Shown here in pieces: positions 54,177 through 62,885 of a stretch of 64,000 bases of DNA (positions within the stretch are counted from its first letter, which is position 1; the number at the start of each line of letters is the position of its first letter). A program made the translations under genes and the position numbers. The notes beneath the pieces were generated by a model. That model made no database searches, was not told where the DNA came from, and saw only the letters and a list, made by a program, of their open reading frames with translations. Source of the DNA: Thiotrichaceae bacterium (GTDB lineage: Bacteria > Pseudomonadota > Gammaproteobacteria > Beggiatoales > Beggiatoaceae); assembly GCA_029939505.1 (NCBI GenBank), contig JAOZSV010000001.1:1-64000 (forward strand), written 5' to 3'.

Positions 54177-57100
54177 TCAGCTTTGGACACCCTTTTTCGC
54201 CATCATGTCTTCATAAATAGATAACAATGCCGGTACCGCCAGTAACACCAAAATGGTAGAAAACATTAAACCAAAAGCAATAGAAGTCGCCATCGGAATT
54301 AAAAATTGTGCCTGTAACGAAGTTTCAAAAAGGAGCGGAGTCAAACCAAAAATGGTTGTCAATGAGGTGAGCAAAACTGCCCGTAATCGTTGACAAGCCG
54401 CCTCAATCAACGCTTCTTTGACTAGCATTCCTTCTTCGCGGAGTTGTTTATAAAAAGTGATCAAGACAATGGAATCATTTATCACGATGCCCGATAATCC
54501 AAAGAAACCAAATAGCGATAAAATGGTCAAATCAATCTCCATCATCCAATGTCCGAAAATGGCACCGACTAAACCAAATGGAATTATACTCATCACAACG
54601 AAAGGCCAACCATAAGAAGCAAATTGCCAAGCGAGTATAATATAAATCATGGCAATCGCAAATATCAGTCCTCGTTTCATATCGCCCAACGTTTGAGCTT
54701 GATCAGCCATACGTCCTTCAAAAGAATATTCCACCCCATAACGGACACTCAAGTCTGGTAGAACGTTTTCAACCAGGTTCGCTACAATTTTATTCGCATT
54801 ATTAACCGCTTTATCCACATCGGCTGACAGTTGGGCAGCCAAACGTCCTTGAGCATGGCGTATCGTTTCAAAGCCGCGCCGTGTTGTCACATTCACAGCC
54901 GTAGAAAATGGAATACGCGCACCATTGGGTAATTGCAACATGAAATTTTCTAAACTGGCTAAACTGTAACGTTCCTGATCGGGCAATACCACCCGCACTT
55001 CCACTTCATCTTCATTATCTTGAAAAATCTGCACTAAATGTCCATCAAAAGCCGCGCGTAATTGTTTTCCAACCGATTCTATCGTTAAACCCAAAGCATT
55101 CCCATAATGGCTCAACGAATAAATCCATTGTTCCCTTCCATAAGGCATATCATCTTCAATCCCATTCACTCCTGGAAATGTTTTTAACACGTCTGCCAAT
55201 TCCAATACAGCCGCTTTCACCTTATCCGCATCCGTGCCGTTGAGACGAATTTCAATATCTCTACCCGGAGGTCCACCGCGACTTTCCATGATAGTAAGAC
55301 TTTCTAAACCGGGCGGGTTAATAATTTTCGCTTCCCAAGCCTGAATAAATTGTTTATTACGCACAGTACGACTATCTGGCGAACTCAGTTCAATCATAAA
55401 AGAGCCAAATTGATCACCCTTTCTACCGGCACCACGCGCTGATGTTCCACTACCATGCCGAACAACCATCACTTTAACAATATTCCCACCCAATTCCTTA
55501 TCAGTGGCATATAAAGTCTTTTCTAAATGTGCTAAAAAAGTATCAACCCGCGTTGATGAACTCCCTGCGACAAAATTGGCATTTGCGAGGAGAATGGTAT
55601 TATCAGGTGAGGGAAAAAAGGTAAAGTTCAAACGCCCACCGGCTAATAAACCAACCGCAAACATCATGGCAGCCAGCATCAATGCCAATACGCTCCAACG
55701 AAAAGCAATCGTCACCGTGACAAGGGCGCGAAAGTACTTATCACGCATGGCATCAAAAGCCCTTTCCAATTTCTGTCGTACTTTGCTGGTTTTTTGACGA
55801 TGAAGTTTATGGAAAGTATGCCGTAAATGACCGGGTAAAACGAAAAAGCATTCGATCAATGAAGCAATTAACACGCAAATCATCACGGTTGGAATGTCAA
55901 AAAGGATATTGCCCATAATCCCCCCAATCAGCATGAGCGGTAAAAAAGCCGCAATCGTTGTTAATGAGGCGGCAGTGACGGGGGCTAACATGCGTTGTGC
56001 GCCCCCCTCAGCAGCCAACAAAGATTGTTCACCCGTTTGAAAATGGGTAAAAGCGTCTTCACCAACAACAATCGCATCATCAACAATAACGCCTAATGCC
56101 ATAATCATAGCAAATAAACTCACCATATTGATGCTGCCCCCTATCATATAGAGTACCGCGAGCATACCCATCAATGAAATAGGAATACCCGCTGCAACCC
56201 AAAAAGCCACCCGCCCATTGAGAAAGATAAATAAAGTCGCCACCACCAATATTAAGCCACTCAAGCCATTTCTGAGTAGCAAAGAAATACGTTCATCAAT
56301 CAATTCCCAAGATTGGGCATAAACATGCAATTCAATTCCCGGCGGAAGTAAAGGGCGTGCTTCCTCTAACCAAACTTGTAATATTTTTGCCGATTTTAAC
56401 GCATCATTTTCTTCAGTACGTAATAATCGCAATTCAATGACGGGTTTATCTTGATAAGTTATACGCACTTCGCCATCTCGCGGGCGGCGTTCAATCGTCG
56501 CAATATCTCCAAGTTTAACATAACGTCCTGATTTTTCAGTAATTATTGGCAAATCGGCAAAAGCGAATTCATCACGGCGTTGTTCCAAACTACGCAATTG
56601 TCGTGCAACTTCACCGCGCCCGATAGCACCCGCCGGTATATCTTGACTAAAACGTGTAATTTGCTCACCCACTTGGGGCAATGTCAGCCCTAACTCTTCC
56701 AATTGAACAGTGGAAACTTGTATCGCGATTTCTTCTTTAGGTAAACCCTCAATCTCAATTTTGCTAATGCCACGCTCAAGTAATTCACGTTCTATGCGCC
56801 TTGTTAAATGGCGTAATTCATTCGTATCATCGACTCCCATTAAGAGCAAACGGGCAATGCCATCATAATGAGCCGCGCGACTGATTTCTGGCTTTTCTGA
56901 GGTGCTGGGTAGATTACGCAATAATGCGACTTTTTCCTTAACCTGATCAAGTGCCCAGCCCATGTCAGTTCCTTCCTCATACTCTATGACAATTGTTGAG
57001 AAGTTTTGAGTAGAAGTTGAGTTCATTTTATGCACATGATCAAGGGTGCGTAATTCCTGCTCAATAGGGCGAGTAATAGACATTTCGACATCCTCAGCCG

Positions 57101-57284
57101 TTGCACCTGTCCATAAGACTGTTACTGATATAATATCCAGTGCAAAATTAGGCAAAAACTGAGTATTGAGTTTACTCAAAGCCAAAAAGCCCGCCAATAG
57201 CAGTATCAACATTAATAAGTTCGCCGCAACTTTATGTTGGGCAAAAATACCGATAAGATTTTTTTGATGTTTAAATGTTTGCAC
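54177..57284 (-). CDS. RND-family efflux permease (AcrB/HAE1-like)
   Basis: A 1035-residue inner-membrane proton-driven exporter of the RND superfamily. Twelve hydrophobic segments are visible in the usual pattern: one at the N-terminus (NLLMLILLLAGFLALSKL), two large periplasmic loops, and paired groups at about 335-480 and 860-1010. The motifs GVIVDDAIVVGEDAF and GVDDTNELRHLTRRIE fit, and Asp pairs in TM4 (VDDAIVV) serve proton transfer. No membrane-fusion or outer-membrane partner lies beside it, which is unusual because it should begin an operon after an adaptor gene. The last codons (GVQS and stop) derive from a dispersed CCAAAGCTGAAGCG repeat, so the natural C-terminus may have been trimmed. 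Confidence 0.93.
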   Translation of the reverse strand: MQTFKHQKNLIGIFAQHKVAANLLMLILLLAGFLALSKLNTQFLPNFALDIISVTVLWTGATAEDVEMSITRPIEQELRTLDHVHKMNSTSTQNFSTIVIEYEEGTDMGWALDQVKEKVALLRNLPSTSEKPEISRAAHYDGIARLLLMGVDDTNELRHLTRRIERELLERGISKIEIEGLPKEEIAIQVSTVQLEELGLTLPQVGEQITRFSQDIPAGAIGRGEVARQLRSLEQRRDEFAFADLPIITEKSGRYVKLGDIATIERRPRDGEVRITYQDKPVIELRLLRTEENDALKSAKILQVWLEEARPLLPPGIELHVYAQSWELIDERISLLLRNGLSGLILVVATLFIFLNGRVAFWVAAGIPISLMGMLAVLYMIGGSINMVSLFAMIMALGVIVDDAIVVGEDAFTHFQTGEQSLLAAEGGAQRMLAPVTAASLTTIAAFLPLMLIGGIMGNILFDIPTVMICVLIASLIECFFVLPGHLRHTFHKLHRQKTSKVRQKLERAFDAMRDKYFRALVTVTIAFRWSVLALMLAAMMFAVGLLAGGRLNFTFFPSPDNTILLANANFVAGSSSTRVDTFLAHLEKTLYATDKELGGNIVKVMVVRHGSGTSARGAGRKGDQFGSFMIELSSPDSRTVRNKQFIQAWEAKIINPPGLESLTIMESRGGPPGRDIEIRLNGTDADKVKAAVLELADVLKTFPGVNGIEDDMPYGREQWIYSLSHYGNALGLTIESVGKQLRAAFDGHLVQIFQDNEDEVEVRVVLPDQERYSLASLENFMLQLPNGARIPFSTAVNVTTRRGFETIRHAQGRLAAQLSADVDKAVNNANKIVANLVENVLPDLSVRYGVEYSFEGRMADQAQTLGDMKRGLIFAIAMIYIILAWQFASYGWPFVVMSIIPFGLVGAIFGHWMMEIDLTILSLFGFFGLSGIVINDSIVLITFYKQLREEGMLVKEALIEAACQRLRAVLLTSLTTIFGLTPLLFETSLQAQFLIPMATSIAFGLMFSTILVLLAVPALLSIYEDMMAKKGVQS

Positions 57285-57307
57285 GAGAGTTTTTTTTCTT
57301 AATTGGG

Positions 57308-57686
57308 GATCGAGGTTTTAGTTTTTTGAAAAAAAACTAAAACCTCGATCAGAGAATGCCTAAATCTTTCTTACCTTAAACTGTTTCTGGCTTAAAATAA
57401 AATACCTGAAAATTTATGCTTTTGTAACTTAGCTTTGGTTTGGAGTTCATTCGAGAGTCGATTCTAGGTTCAAGTTTTTTCGGTAAAAAAAACTTGAACC
57501 TAGAATTGAGTTTTTCGTAAAAAAACTCAAACCTCGACTAAAGTTTTTTGAAGAAAAACTTTAGCCTCGAATGCTTTAGCTTTGGGCGTTTTTCCGTTCA
57601 ACGCTTTTCCGTTCAACGCTTTAGCTTTGGACGTTTTTCCGTTCAACGCTTTTCCGTTCAACGCTTTAGCTTTGGACGTTTTTCCT
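57308..57686. repeat. Hairpin cluster and 45-bp tandem array
   Basis: Hairpins: ATCGAGGTTTTAG..CTAAAACCTCGAT (57308-57350), TTCTAGGTTCAAG..CTTGAACCTAGAA (57462-57505), TTGAGTTTTT..AAAAACTCAA (57506-57531) and CGACTAAAG..CTTTAGCCTCG (57535-57571). Then TTCCGTTCAACGCT units form a 45-bp repeat (57572-57686). Confidence 0.88.
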
Positions 57687-57971
57687 CGTTCAAAAATTCT
57701 ACTTGGAAATGCCTTATTGCCCACCTACCAAAAACAGGGTAAATAATTTATTATTTAATTAATAATTAATAATTAACAATTAATAAAAATGGCCCTTTAA
57801 ATTTGTTATCAATGAGCCTTTAAATTTGTTATATCGGTATGAGCCTTTAAAATCGCTTCAGTCCATTTTTATGAACAAAAAAAGGTCAAAAAATGCTTAA
57901 TCTTTTCTTTGTAAAATGTTTTAAAATTGGATCAAGGTTTTAATTGAGTTATCAAATGGCACCGTTTTCGA

Positions 57972-58047
57972 TTCGAGGTTAAAGTTTTTTTATTGAAAAA
58001 ACTTTAACCTCGAATTTAGTTTTTTGACGAAAAACTAAAACCTCGAA
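57972..58047. repeat. Two adjacent CGAGG hairpins sharing a centre
   Basis: TTCGAGGTTAAAG..CTTTAACCTCGAA (57972-58014) is followed at once by TTTAGTTTTTT..AAAACTAAAACCTCGAA. They are members of the same hairpin family with different stem sequences. Confidence 0.85.
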
Positions 58048-58114
58048 ATTGAACCTCCCCAAGTTTCAAACGATGTTGGGTGGCTGCTTTTAGGGCTTGT
58101 TTCAGAAAGCCTGA

Positions 58115-58185
58115 CAAGTTTAACCGACAATTTGTTTTATAGGGATGTGCCGAGATAACCCGTTTTGGTAATTTCGGTAGGGCAT
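58115..58185. repeat. Dispersed TTTAACCGACAATTTG repeat
   Basis: CAAGTTTAACCGACAATTTG with the following GTGCCGAGATAACC and GTTTTGGTAATTT recurs at 62553-62620 in the same orientation. Confidence 0.8.
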
Positions 58186-58366
58186 AAATTTGTAACTATT
58201 TGATTTAATTATGGAATTAACAATTTCCATTATTTTTATTACTGACTGGAAAATATAATAAATTTGACATTGACGACACTGCCTGTGGTTATGGGCTGCG
58301 AGTTTCCTGAAACCGATAGAATTTAAATCATATCACCTTAAAATCCAATAGTAAACAACATAAATC

Positions 58367-58792
58367 GTGACTCAGCATACTTGGCAATGTTACATAGATA
58401 CAGAAAAACAAGCTAAAGATAACCTGTTTATAGTGCAAAATGGTAAAATCTTTGCTGGTAAGCATCTGATTATTGATCTATGGAGTTGCCAACAACTGGA
58501 TAATCTCACTTTTATCGAACAAACCCTACGTGATGCCACTGATATTGCGGGAGCTACCCTGCTCCACCTCCATCTACATCATTTTACGCCTAATGGTGGT
58601 GTATCAGGTATTGCAGTGCTGGCAGAATCACATATCAGCATTCATACATGGCCTGAACGTGGCTATGCAGCACTGGATGTTTTTATGTGTGGTGATACAC
58701 AGCCTGAAAAAGCAGTTGAATTGCTCACAAAAAGATTTCAACCTGAGCATACTGAAATCAGAACCCATTTACGAGGAGTGATTAAGAATTAA
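58367..58792 (+). CDS. speD: S-adenosylmethionine decarboxylase proenzyme
   Basis: AdoMetDC makes decarboxylated SAM, the aminopropyl donor for spermidine. The proenzyme self-cleaves before a Ser that becomes the pyruvoyl cofactor. Here Glu87-Ser88 lies in VLAESHISIHTWPERGYAAL, with His93 and Cys108 at spacings of +5 and +20 from the Ser. These match the distances in the bacterial class 1b enzyme (Ser63, His68 and Cys83 in the Thermotoga enzyme, from memory). The start codon is GTG. About 25 residues precede the usual GKHLIIDL start. It begins a tight unit with the GNAT gene (2-bp gap), and an aminopropyltransferase follows at 60550, so it provides the substrate for that enzyme. Confidence 0.92.
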   Translation: MTQHTWQCYIDTEKQAKDNLFIVQNGKIFAGKHLIIDLWSCQQLDNLTFIEQTLRDATDIAGATLLHLHLHHFTPNGGVSGIAVLAESHISIHTWPERGYAALDVFMCGDTQPEKAVELLTKRFQPEHTEIRTHLRGVIKN

Positions 58793-58794
58793 CA

Positions 58795-59676
58795 ATGAAA
58801 GATTTACACAAAATACAAGAGTCAGATGTTAAGAACATCTTTGCTAATATTGAATCGCATGATGAAAATGATGCCAAGGAAGCTGACTTGCGAATGAAAA
58901 ATTTACGCAAAATGCAAGAGCCAGATATTGAGAAAATCGTTGCCATTATTGAATCACATGACGAAGATGATGCTGAGGAAGCAGAATATGGCTATCGCAA
59001 AATGAGTGGAATTGACAATAATTATGTCTACGAAGTTAATGGCGAAATCATAGGAATAACAGGTTTTTCAATACCAGCTGGTTGCGAGCAGACTTATTGG
59101 CTATCATGGACTTATATTGATGATAAACATACAAATAAAGGACATGGTCGAAGCATGCTGGGTGAAATTATTGCTTATATAAAACGTTCTGGAGGTAGAA
59201 AATTATTTGTTAAAGTCAGTGATTATGTTGACCCAGAAGATGGTGCTATCTACGCTGCTGCACTACATTTATATCAATCTTTAGGCTTTGAAATAGAAGT
59301 TACCCATAAAGATTTTTATGATAAAGATGAGTCACAAATTATCTTGGGAATGCGCCTAAAAGATAAGGAAGTAGTAGATGTTGAAGATGATAACTGCAAT
59401 GTGCAGTTTGATGGCATATTTGAAATCGCCGAAACTGAAAATGCCTATAGTTTTAATTGGCATGACAAAGGTAAATATCCCTTAAAAGCCAAGGAGGTTC
59501 AAATAGGTATTAATGCGGTTCGTGATGACGATGCACGTGCAATATTCCTTTCATTTCCTAGTAATTTAACTAAAATTGAAGCTCCTTTGCTACAATCTGG
59601 TTTTATCAATACTGGGATACTTGAAGATTATTATGATGATGGAATTGATGAGAATCATTATTCCCTTTATCGATAG
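58795..59676 (+). CDS. GNAT-family acetyltransferase with duplicated N-terminus
   Basis: A 293-residue protein. The central GNAT domain has the acetyl-CoA loop region NKGHGRSMLGEI (Q/RxxGxG/A-like) and the following helix, with YQSLGFEIEV near its end. The N-terminus is an internal duplication of about 34 residues (KIQESDVKNIFANIESHDEN and KMQEPDIEKIVAIIESHDED), of which the second belongs to the GNAT fold. The C-terminal third (FDGIFEIAETENAYSFNWHD) may be a second, degenerate GNAT unit. It is immediately downstream of speD, so a polyamine or related amine is a reasonable acceptor, inferred from context only. Confidence 0.78.
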   Translation: MKDLHKIQESDVKNIFANIESHDENDAKEADLRMKNLRKMQEPDIEKIVAIIESHDEDDAEEAEYGYRKMSGIDNNYVYEVNGEIIGITGFSIPAGCEQTYWLSWTYIDDKHTNKGHGRSMLGEIIAYIKRSGGRKLFVKVSDYVDPEDGAIYAAALHLYQSLGFEIEVTHKDFYDKDESQIILGMRLKDKEVVDVEDDNCNVQFDGIFEIAETENAYSFNWHDKGKYPLKAKEVQIGINAVRDDDARAIFLSFPSNLTKIEAPLLQSGFINTGILEDYYDDGIDENHYSLYR

Positions 59677-59686
59677 AAAACTATTT

Positions 59687-59810
59687 AGTGTCCATCCGGA
59701 AACGCCAGTTTATGTCATTTCGACGTGAGGAGAAATCTGGTTTGATCAGTCTGTTAAGATTTCTCGCTCCGCTCGAAATGACACAGAATTTGAGTTTCCG
59801 GATGGACACT
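59687..59810. mobile_element. MITE-like element, family E1, copy 3
   Basis: This 124-bp element has ends AGTGTCCATCCGGAAAC and GTTTCCGGATGGACACT and ATTT on both sides (4-bp duplication). The interior is unrelated to copies 1 and 2: it is a TGTCATTTCGA..TCGAAATGACA palindrome with AGAAATCT/AGATTTCT arms. Confidence 0.93.
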
Positions 59811-59844
59811 ATTTAAACAACTACCAAATATGGAGTACTAAACA

Positions 59845-60444
59845 ATGAAATTAGCAAAACAGCTTCTAATTACTTCTAGCCTAAGCGTTCTATTACTTAC
59901 AGCCTGTGGTGGTGAAAGTAGAGTTCCAGGTTCTAAAGCTAATCTGGAACGCATTCTGGAAATTACAGCAAGTGAGCTCAAGGGGTTTGAAGAGAAGCAT
60001 AAAGACACTACCAAAGAAAAAGCGGTAGATGATTTTTCACTATCTTTGGCAGAATCCTTAAATTCAGCAGTGCCTAAAGTTTATCCTAAAACATTGGGTG
60101 TTATTGCAGAAAATGATGGTTCATTTATAGGTTTTGAAGACAAAAATGTTAATAAACTAAAAGATAAAGGTGAACCCATTGCTTTTAAAATCGAAATTGA
60201 TGGAGAAAAACAACAACTGATCGCATATAATACTGAACGTTCAGCAGAAAGTGGCATTGGCAGTATGATGATGGGTATGGCAGGTGGCATGATGATGGGT
60301 ATGCTTATTGGCAACATCATGAATCGCCAAAGTACGACAGGTACACGACCTGGTGCTAACACTCCTCCAAGAAGACCAGCTAATTTAACATCTTCTAGTG
60401 CAAGATCACGTTCAGGTTCAGGAAGTTTTTCTTCAGGCAAGTAA
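59845..60444 (+). CDS. Lipoprotein of unknown function in a polyamine cluster
   Basis: A 199-residue protein with a signal peptide and lipobox LLLTAC (Cys at residue 21). A mixed alpha/beta domain follows (LERILEITASELKGFEEKHK, then PLKDKG-like EPIAFKIEIDGEKQQLIAYN), then a Met/Gly-rich hydrophobic segment (GSMMMGMAGGMMMGMLIGNI) and a Ser/Arg-rich tail ending SGSGSFSSGK. The hydrophobic segment suggests membrane insertion in addition to the lipid anchor. I do not recognise the family. It lies between the acetyltransferase and the membrane aminopropyltransferase, with an E1 element inserted just upstream, so it probably belongs to the same functional unit. Confidence 0.75.
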   Translation: MKLAKQLLITSSLSVLLLTACGGESRVPGSKANLERILEITASELKGFEEKHKDTTKEKAVDDFSLSLAESLNSAVPKVYPKTLGVIAENDGSFIGFEDKNVNKLKDKGEPIAFKIEIDGEKQQLIAYNTERSAESGIGSMMMGMAGGMMMGMLIGNIMNRQSTTGTRPGANTPPRRPANLTSSSARSRSGSGSFSSGK

Positions 60445-60549
60445 GTTCTGAAGATGTAAAACGCAAGAAAGAACATATTTACCATAAACTACATGAAGAG
60501 AATGAGGTTTCTTTTTCTTCATGTCCTTTATGCTCTTCGTGGTAAAATA

Positions 60550-62097
60550 ATGGCAAGTCCCATCAAAACCAACTACAGCAAACTCAGCAATAAACAAACA
60601 GGCATCCTGCTAATTTCCATTCTCATAGTTGCTTTATGTGGCATTGCCTATGAGTTGATTATCAGTACCGTTTCTAGCTATCTGCTTGGCAATAGTGTCC
60701 ATCAATTCTCTCTTACCATTGGCTTTTTTATGTTTGCCATGGGTATTGGGTCTTATCTATCTAAATTGCTTAATGATAATCATATAGAAAATTTCATTAG
60801 CGTAGAAATCGCTATTTCTCTAATTGGCGGTATCTGTAGCTTACTATTATTTATTGCCTTCCCAATGGTGAGAGCTTTATACGATGCCACCATGTATAGC
60901 TTGATCCTGATAATTGGCGCCTTAGTTGGAATGGAAATTCCTATCTTAACTGCAATTCTGTCACAAAAACAAAGCACCCGTGACTCAATTGCGAATGTCA
61001 TGTCACTCGATTACATTGGAGCATTAATTGGCTCAGTTGCCTTTCCGCTGTTTTTATTACCACAATTAGGTTTAGTACGCTCATCCTTTGCCATTGGTTT
61101 GATAAATATTCTTACTGCATTAAGCAATATCTACTTTTTTCGCACCTATCTCAAGCATGCCAAGTTACTTATTATTATCAGTCTTAGCATTCTTATCCTG
61201 CTAATTGGTTTTACCATCTATGGCACCGTACTGACAAGTTATGCAGAAAAACATTTGTATTTTGATCAGGTTATCTATCAGAAACAAACTGCCTACCAAA
61301 AAATAGTGGTTACAAAATCTGTAACAACCAGTGAGCAACGCCTTTATATTGATGGACATATCCAATTCTCATCACGCGATGAATACCGCTATCACGAATC
61401 ACTAGTACATCCCCTGCTCTCTATTTCTGGCAAAAAAGAAAATGTATTAATACTTGGTGGAGGTGATGGTTTAGCCATAAGAGAAGTGTTAAAACATGAG
61501 GATGTAAAGCGTATTGATCTGGTTGATATCGATCCAGAAATGACTCATTTGGGAAAGAACCTATACCAACTCGCCAAACTCAATCAGCATAGTTTAGACA
61601 ACGATAAAGTACATATTTATAATCAAGATGCCTTCACTTTTATTAATCAAAACGGTATTCTCTATGATCGCATAATTATTGATATGCCTGACCCACATAA
61701 TGAAGCTATTAATAAGCTCTATTCAAAAGAATTTTATACCATGATCATCAAGCGTATGACTGCTAATGGCTATCTGGTATCACAAAGTTCCTCTCCTTTT
61801 TTTACTCATAAAACTTACTGGAGCATCGAAGCAACACTGAATGCCGTGTTTAATGACACCCTCAGCTACAATGTCAATATTCCCTCCTTTGGAGTATGGG
61901 GATTTCATCTTGCCAGAAAGACTGCTGCATTTCCTAAACAATTTAATTTTGATATAGAAACTAGATTTATCAACACCGCCACCATGTTAGCAGCAACTGT
62001 ATTTTCTAAAGACATACAGAAAGTAGACTCACCAGTCAATACCATAATGGAGCCTACGCTGTATCAGCTTTATATTAAAGATTTACAGACACCGTAG
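60550..62097 (+). CDS. Membrane-bound polyamine aminopropyltransferase (spermidine-synthase-like)
   Basis: I choose ATG 60550 (MASPIKTNYSKLSNK). The upstream 19 codons of the ORF consist of repeat-like CTTCATG..CTCTTC sequence and have no family support. About 7 membrane helices (residues about 18-240) precede a class I methyltransferase-like aminopropyltransferase domain, with LILGGGDGLAIREVLKHEDV (SAM/dcSAM binding), LVDIDPEM, DQVIYQKQTAYQKIV at its beginning and IIIDMPDPHNEAINKLYS at the active-site gate. It would transfer the aminopropyl group of decarboxylated SAM made by SpeD to an amine, probably near the membrane. The clustering with SpeD and a lipoprotein is known in several bacteria; the acceptor is not established. 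Confidence 0.9.
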   Translation: MASPIKTNYSKLSNKQTGILLISILIVALCGIAYELIISTVSSYLLGNSVHQFSLTIGFFMFAMGIGSYLSKLLNDNHIENFISVEIAISLIGGICSLLLFIAFPMVRALYDATMYSLILIIGALVGMEIPILTAILSQKQSTRDSIANVMSLDYIGALIGSVAFPLFLLPQLGLVRSSFAIGLINILTALSNIYFFRTYLKHAKLLIIISLSILILLIGFTIYGTVLTSYAEKHLYFDQVIYQKQTAYQKIVVTKSVTTSEQRLYIDGHIQFSSRDEYRYHESLVHPLLSISGKKENVLILGGGDGLAIREVLKHEDVKRIDLVDIDPEMTHLGKNLYQLAKLNQHSLDNDKVHIYNQDAFTFINQNGILYDRIIIDMPDPHNEAINKLYSKEFYTMIIKRMTANGYLVSQSSSPFFTHKTYWSIEATLNAVFNDTLSYNVNIPSFGVWGFHLARKTAAFPKQFNFDIETRFINTATMLAATVFSKDIQKVDSPVNTIMEPTLYQLYIKDLQTP

Positions 62098-62098
62098 A

Positions 62099-62210
62099 TT
62101 GGGTTAGCGAAGCGTCGTTCCCAACGTCTTTGTTGGGAATGCCTTCAGCAATGCTCCGCATTGCGGGACGCAGAGCGTCCCAACATGAATTCCCAACGAA
62201 GAGGGAACTA
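62099..62210. repeat. Repeat with GTTGGGAATGCC and GGGACGC palindromes
   Basis: GTTCCCAACGTCTTTGTTGGGAAT and GCGGGACGCAGAGCGTCCC form hairpins directly after the aminopropyltransferase stop; the second, with T-poor flanks, is not a typical terminator. Confidence 0.7.
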
Positions 62211-62275
62211 GAAAAACTTTATCTTGGAGCGGACTTTCAGCCGCTCAAGAATGGTGTTAGCTGTAAAAGGACAAA

Positions 62276-62485
62276 ATGCAAAAAATAATAAAATGGAACC
62301 CTTTCAGTAGCAAAAAAACTGAAAGCATATATTGCGAGGGTCTTCACGATGATTACGAAGGTTTCCGTATTCTTTTAACAGCGGAAGAAAAAGCATCAGA
62401 CATGTTGCGGCTATCTTTTGAAAATGCTCTTTATTATCAAAACAGAGATGAAAGCTATTTATTAAATCACCCAAAAACGCAGTAA
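62276..62485 (+). CDS. Small hypothetical protein, possibly truncated
   Basis: A 69-residue ORF with a good AAAGGA 6 bp upstream. It reads MQKIIKWNPFSS, then DYEGFRILLTAEEKASDMLR and LSFENALYYQNRDESYLL, a pattern of one beta-hairpin and helix seen in small uncharacterised proteins of about 130-150 residues. It stops shortly after the DESYLL region, where repeat-like DNA begins, so the gene is probably truncated. I do not recognise a function. Confidence 0.5.
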   Translation: MQKIIKWNPFSSKKTESIYCEGLHDDYEGFRILLTAEEKASDMLRLSFENALYYQNRDESYLLNHPKTQ

Positions 62486-62725
62486 AAAATTGGTCAGGCT
62501 CGTTTTTTTTTACGTTTTGTAAAATAATCTGAACCTGGCCCCTTTTCCCAACAAGTTTAACCGACAATTTGTTTTATCGGGGTGCCGAGATGACCAGTTT
62601 TGGTCATTTTTGTAGGACAAATGGGTAATTTTTTATTTAATTTGCGAACGTAGGGTGGGTAGGAGTTTCGCTGCAACCCACATTTTTATGAATGGTGGGT
62701 TTCGTACCTCTACCCACCCTACGCT

Positions 62726-62850
62726 TCAATGCCATTAAGTTAAGGAAAATTTATTTGAATCCAAACCTTCAGATTTTGATTATATCGTTTATAATCAAAC
62801 ACTTCCAAATCTAAATGTTTGGACTCCAAGGCTTAACTTAATGGCATTGA
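62726..62850. mobile_element. MITE-like element, family E2, copy 2
   Basis: This 125-bp element has ends TCAATGCCATTAAGTTAAG and CTTAACTTAATGGCATTGA. CCCTACGCT lies on both sides (62717-62725 and 62851-62859), a 9-bp duplication. The interior carries a TCCAAACCTTCAGATTT..AAATCTAAATGTTTGGA palindrome, unlike copy 1. Confidence 0.9.
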
Positions 62851-62885
62851 CCCTACGCTTGCTACCGCGAAACTCACCCTACGCT

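Larger units (their letters stand above)
57285..58366. other. Gene-free stretch with several hairpins and tandem repeats
   Basis: No gene is visible in about 1.08 kb. It contains five CGAGG/CTAGG-type hairpins, a 45-bp tandem array, an AT-rich section with three ATGAGCCTTTAAATTTGTTA units (about 57785-57855) and one copy of the TTTAACCGACAATTTG repeat (58115-58185). The speD promoter should lie just before 58367, but no clear boxes were found. Confidence 0.85.

Noticed and set aside
57527-57742. Opposite-strand ORFs with repeated KALNGKTSKAKA or RFSVQRFSFG
   Set aside because: They are translations of the 45-bp non-coding tandem array at 57572-57686.
60081-60485. 134-residue minus-strand ORF
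   Set aside because: It is antisense to the lipoprotein gene, whose signal peptide, lipobox and ribosome binding context are convincing.
60493-60549. Upstream start of the aminopropyltransferase ORF
   Set aside because: The extra 19 codons lie in repeat-like sequence and do not resemble family N-termini. ATG 60550 is preferred.
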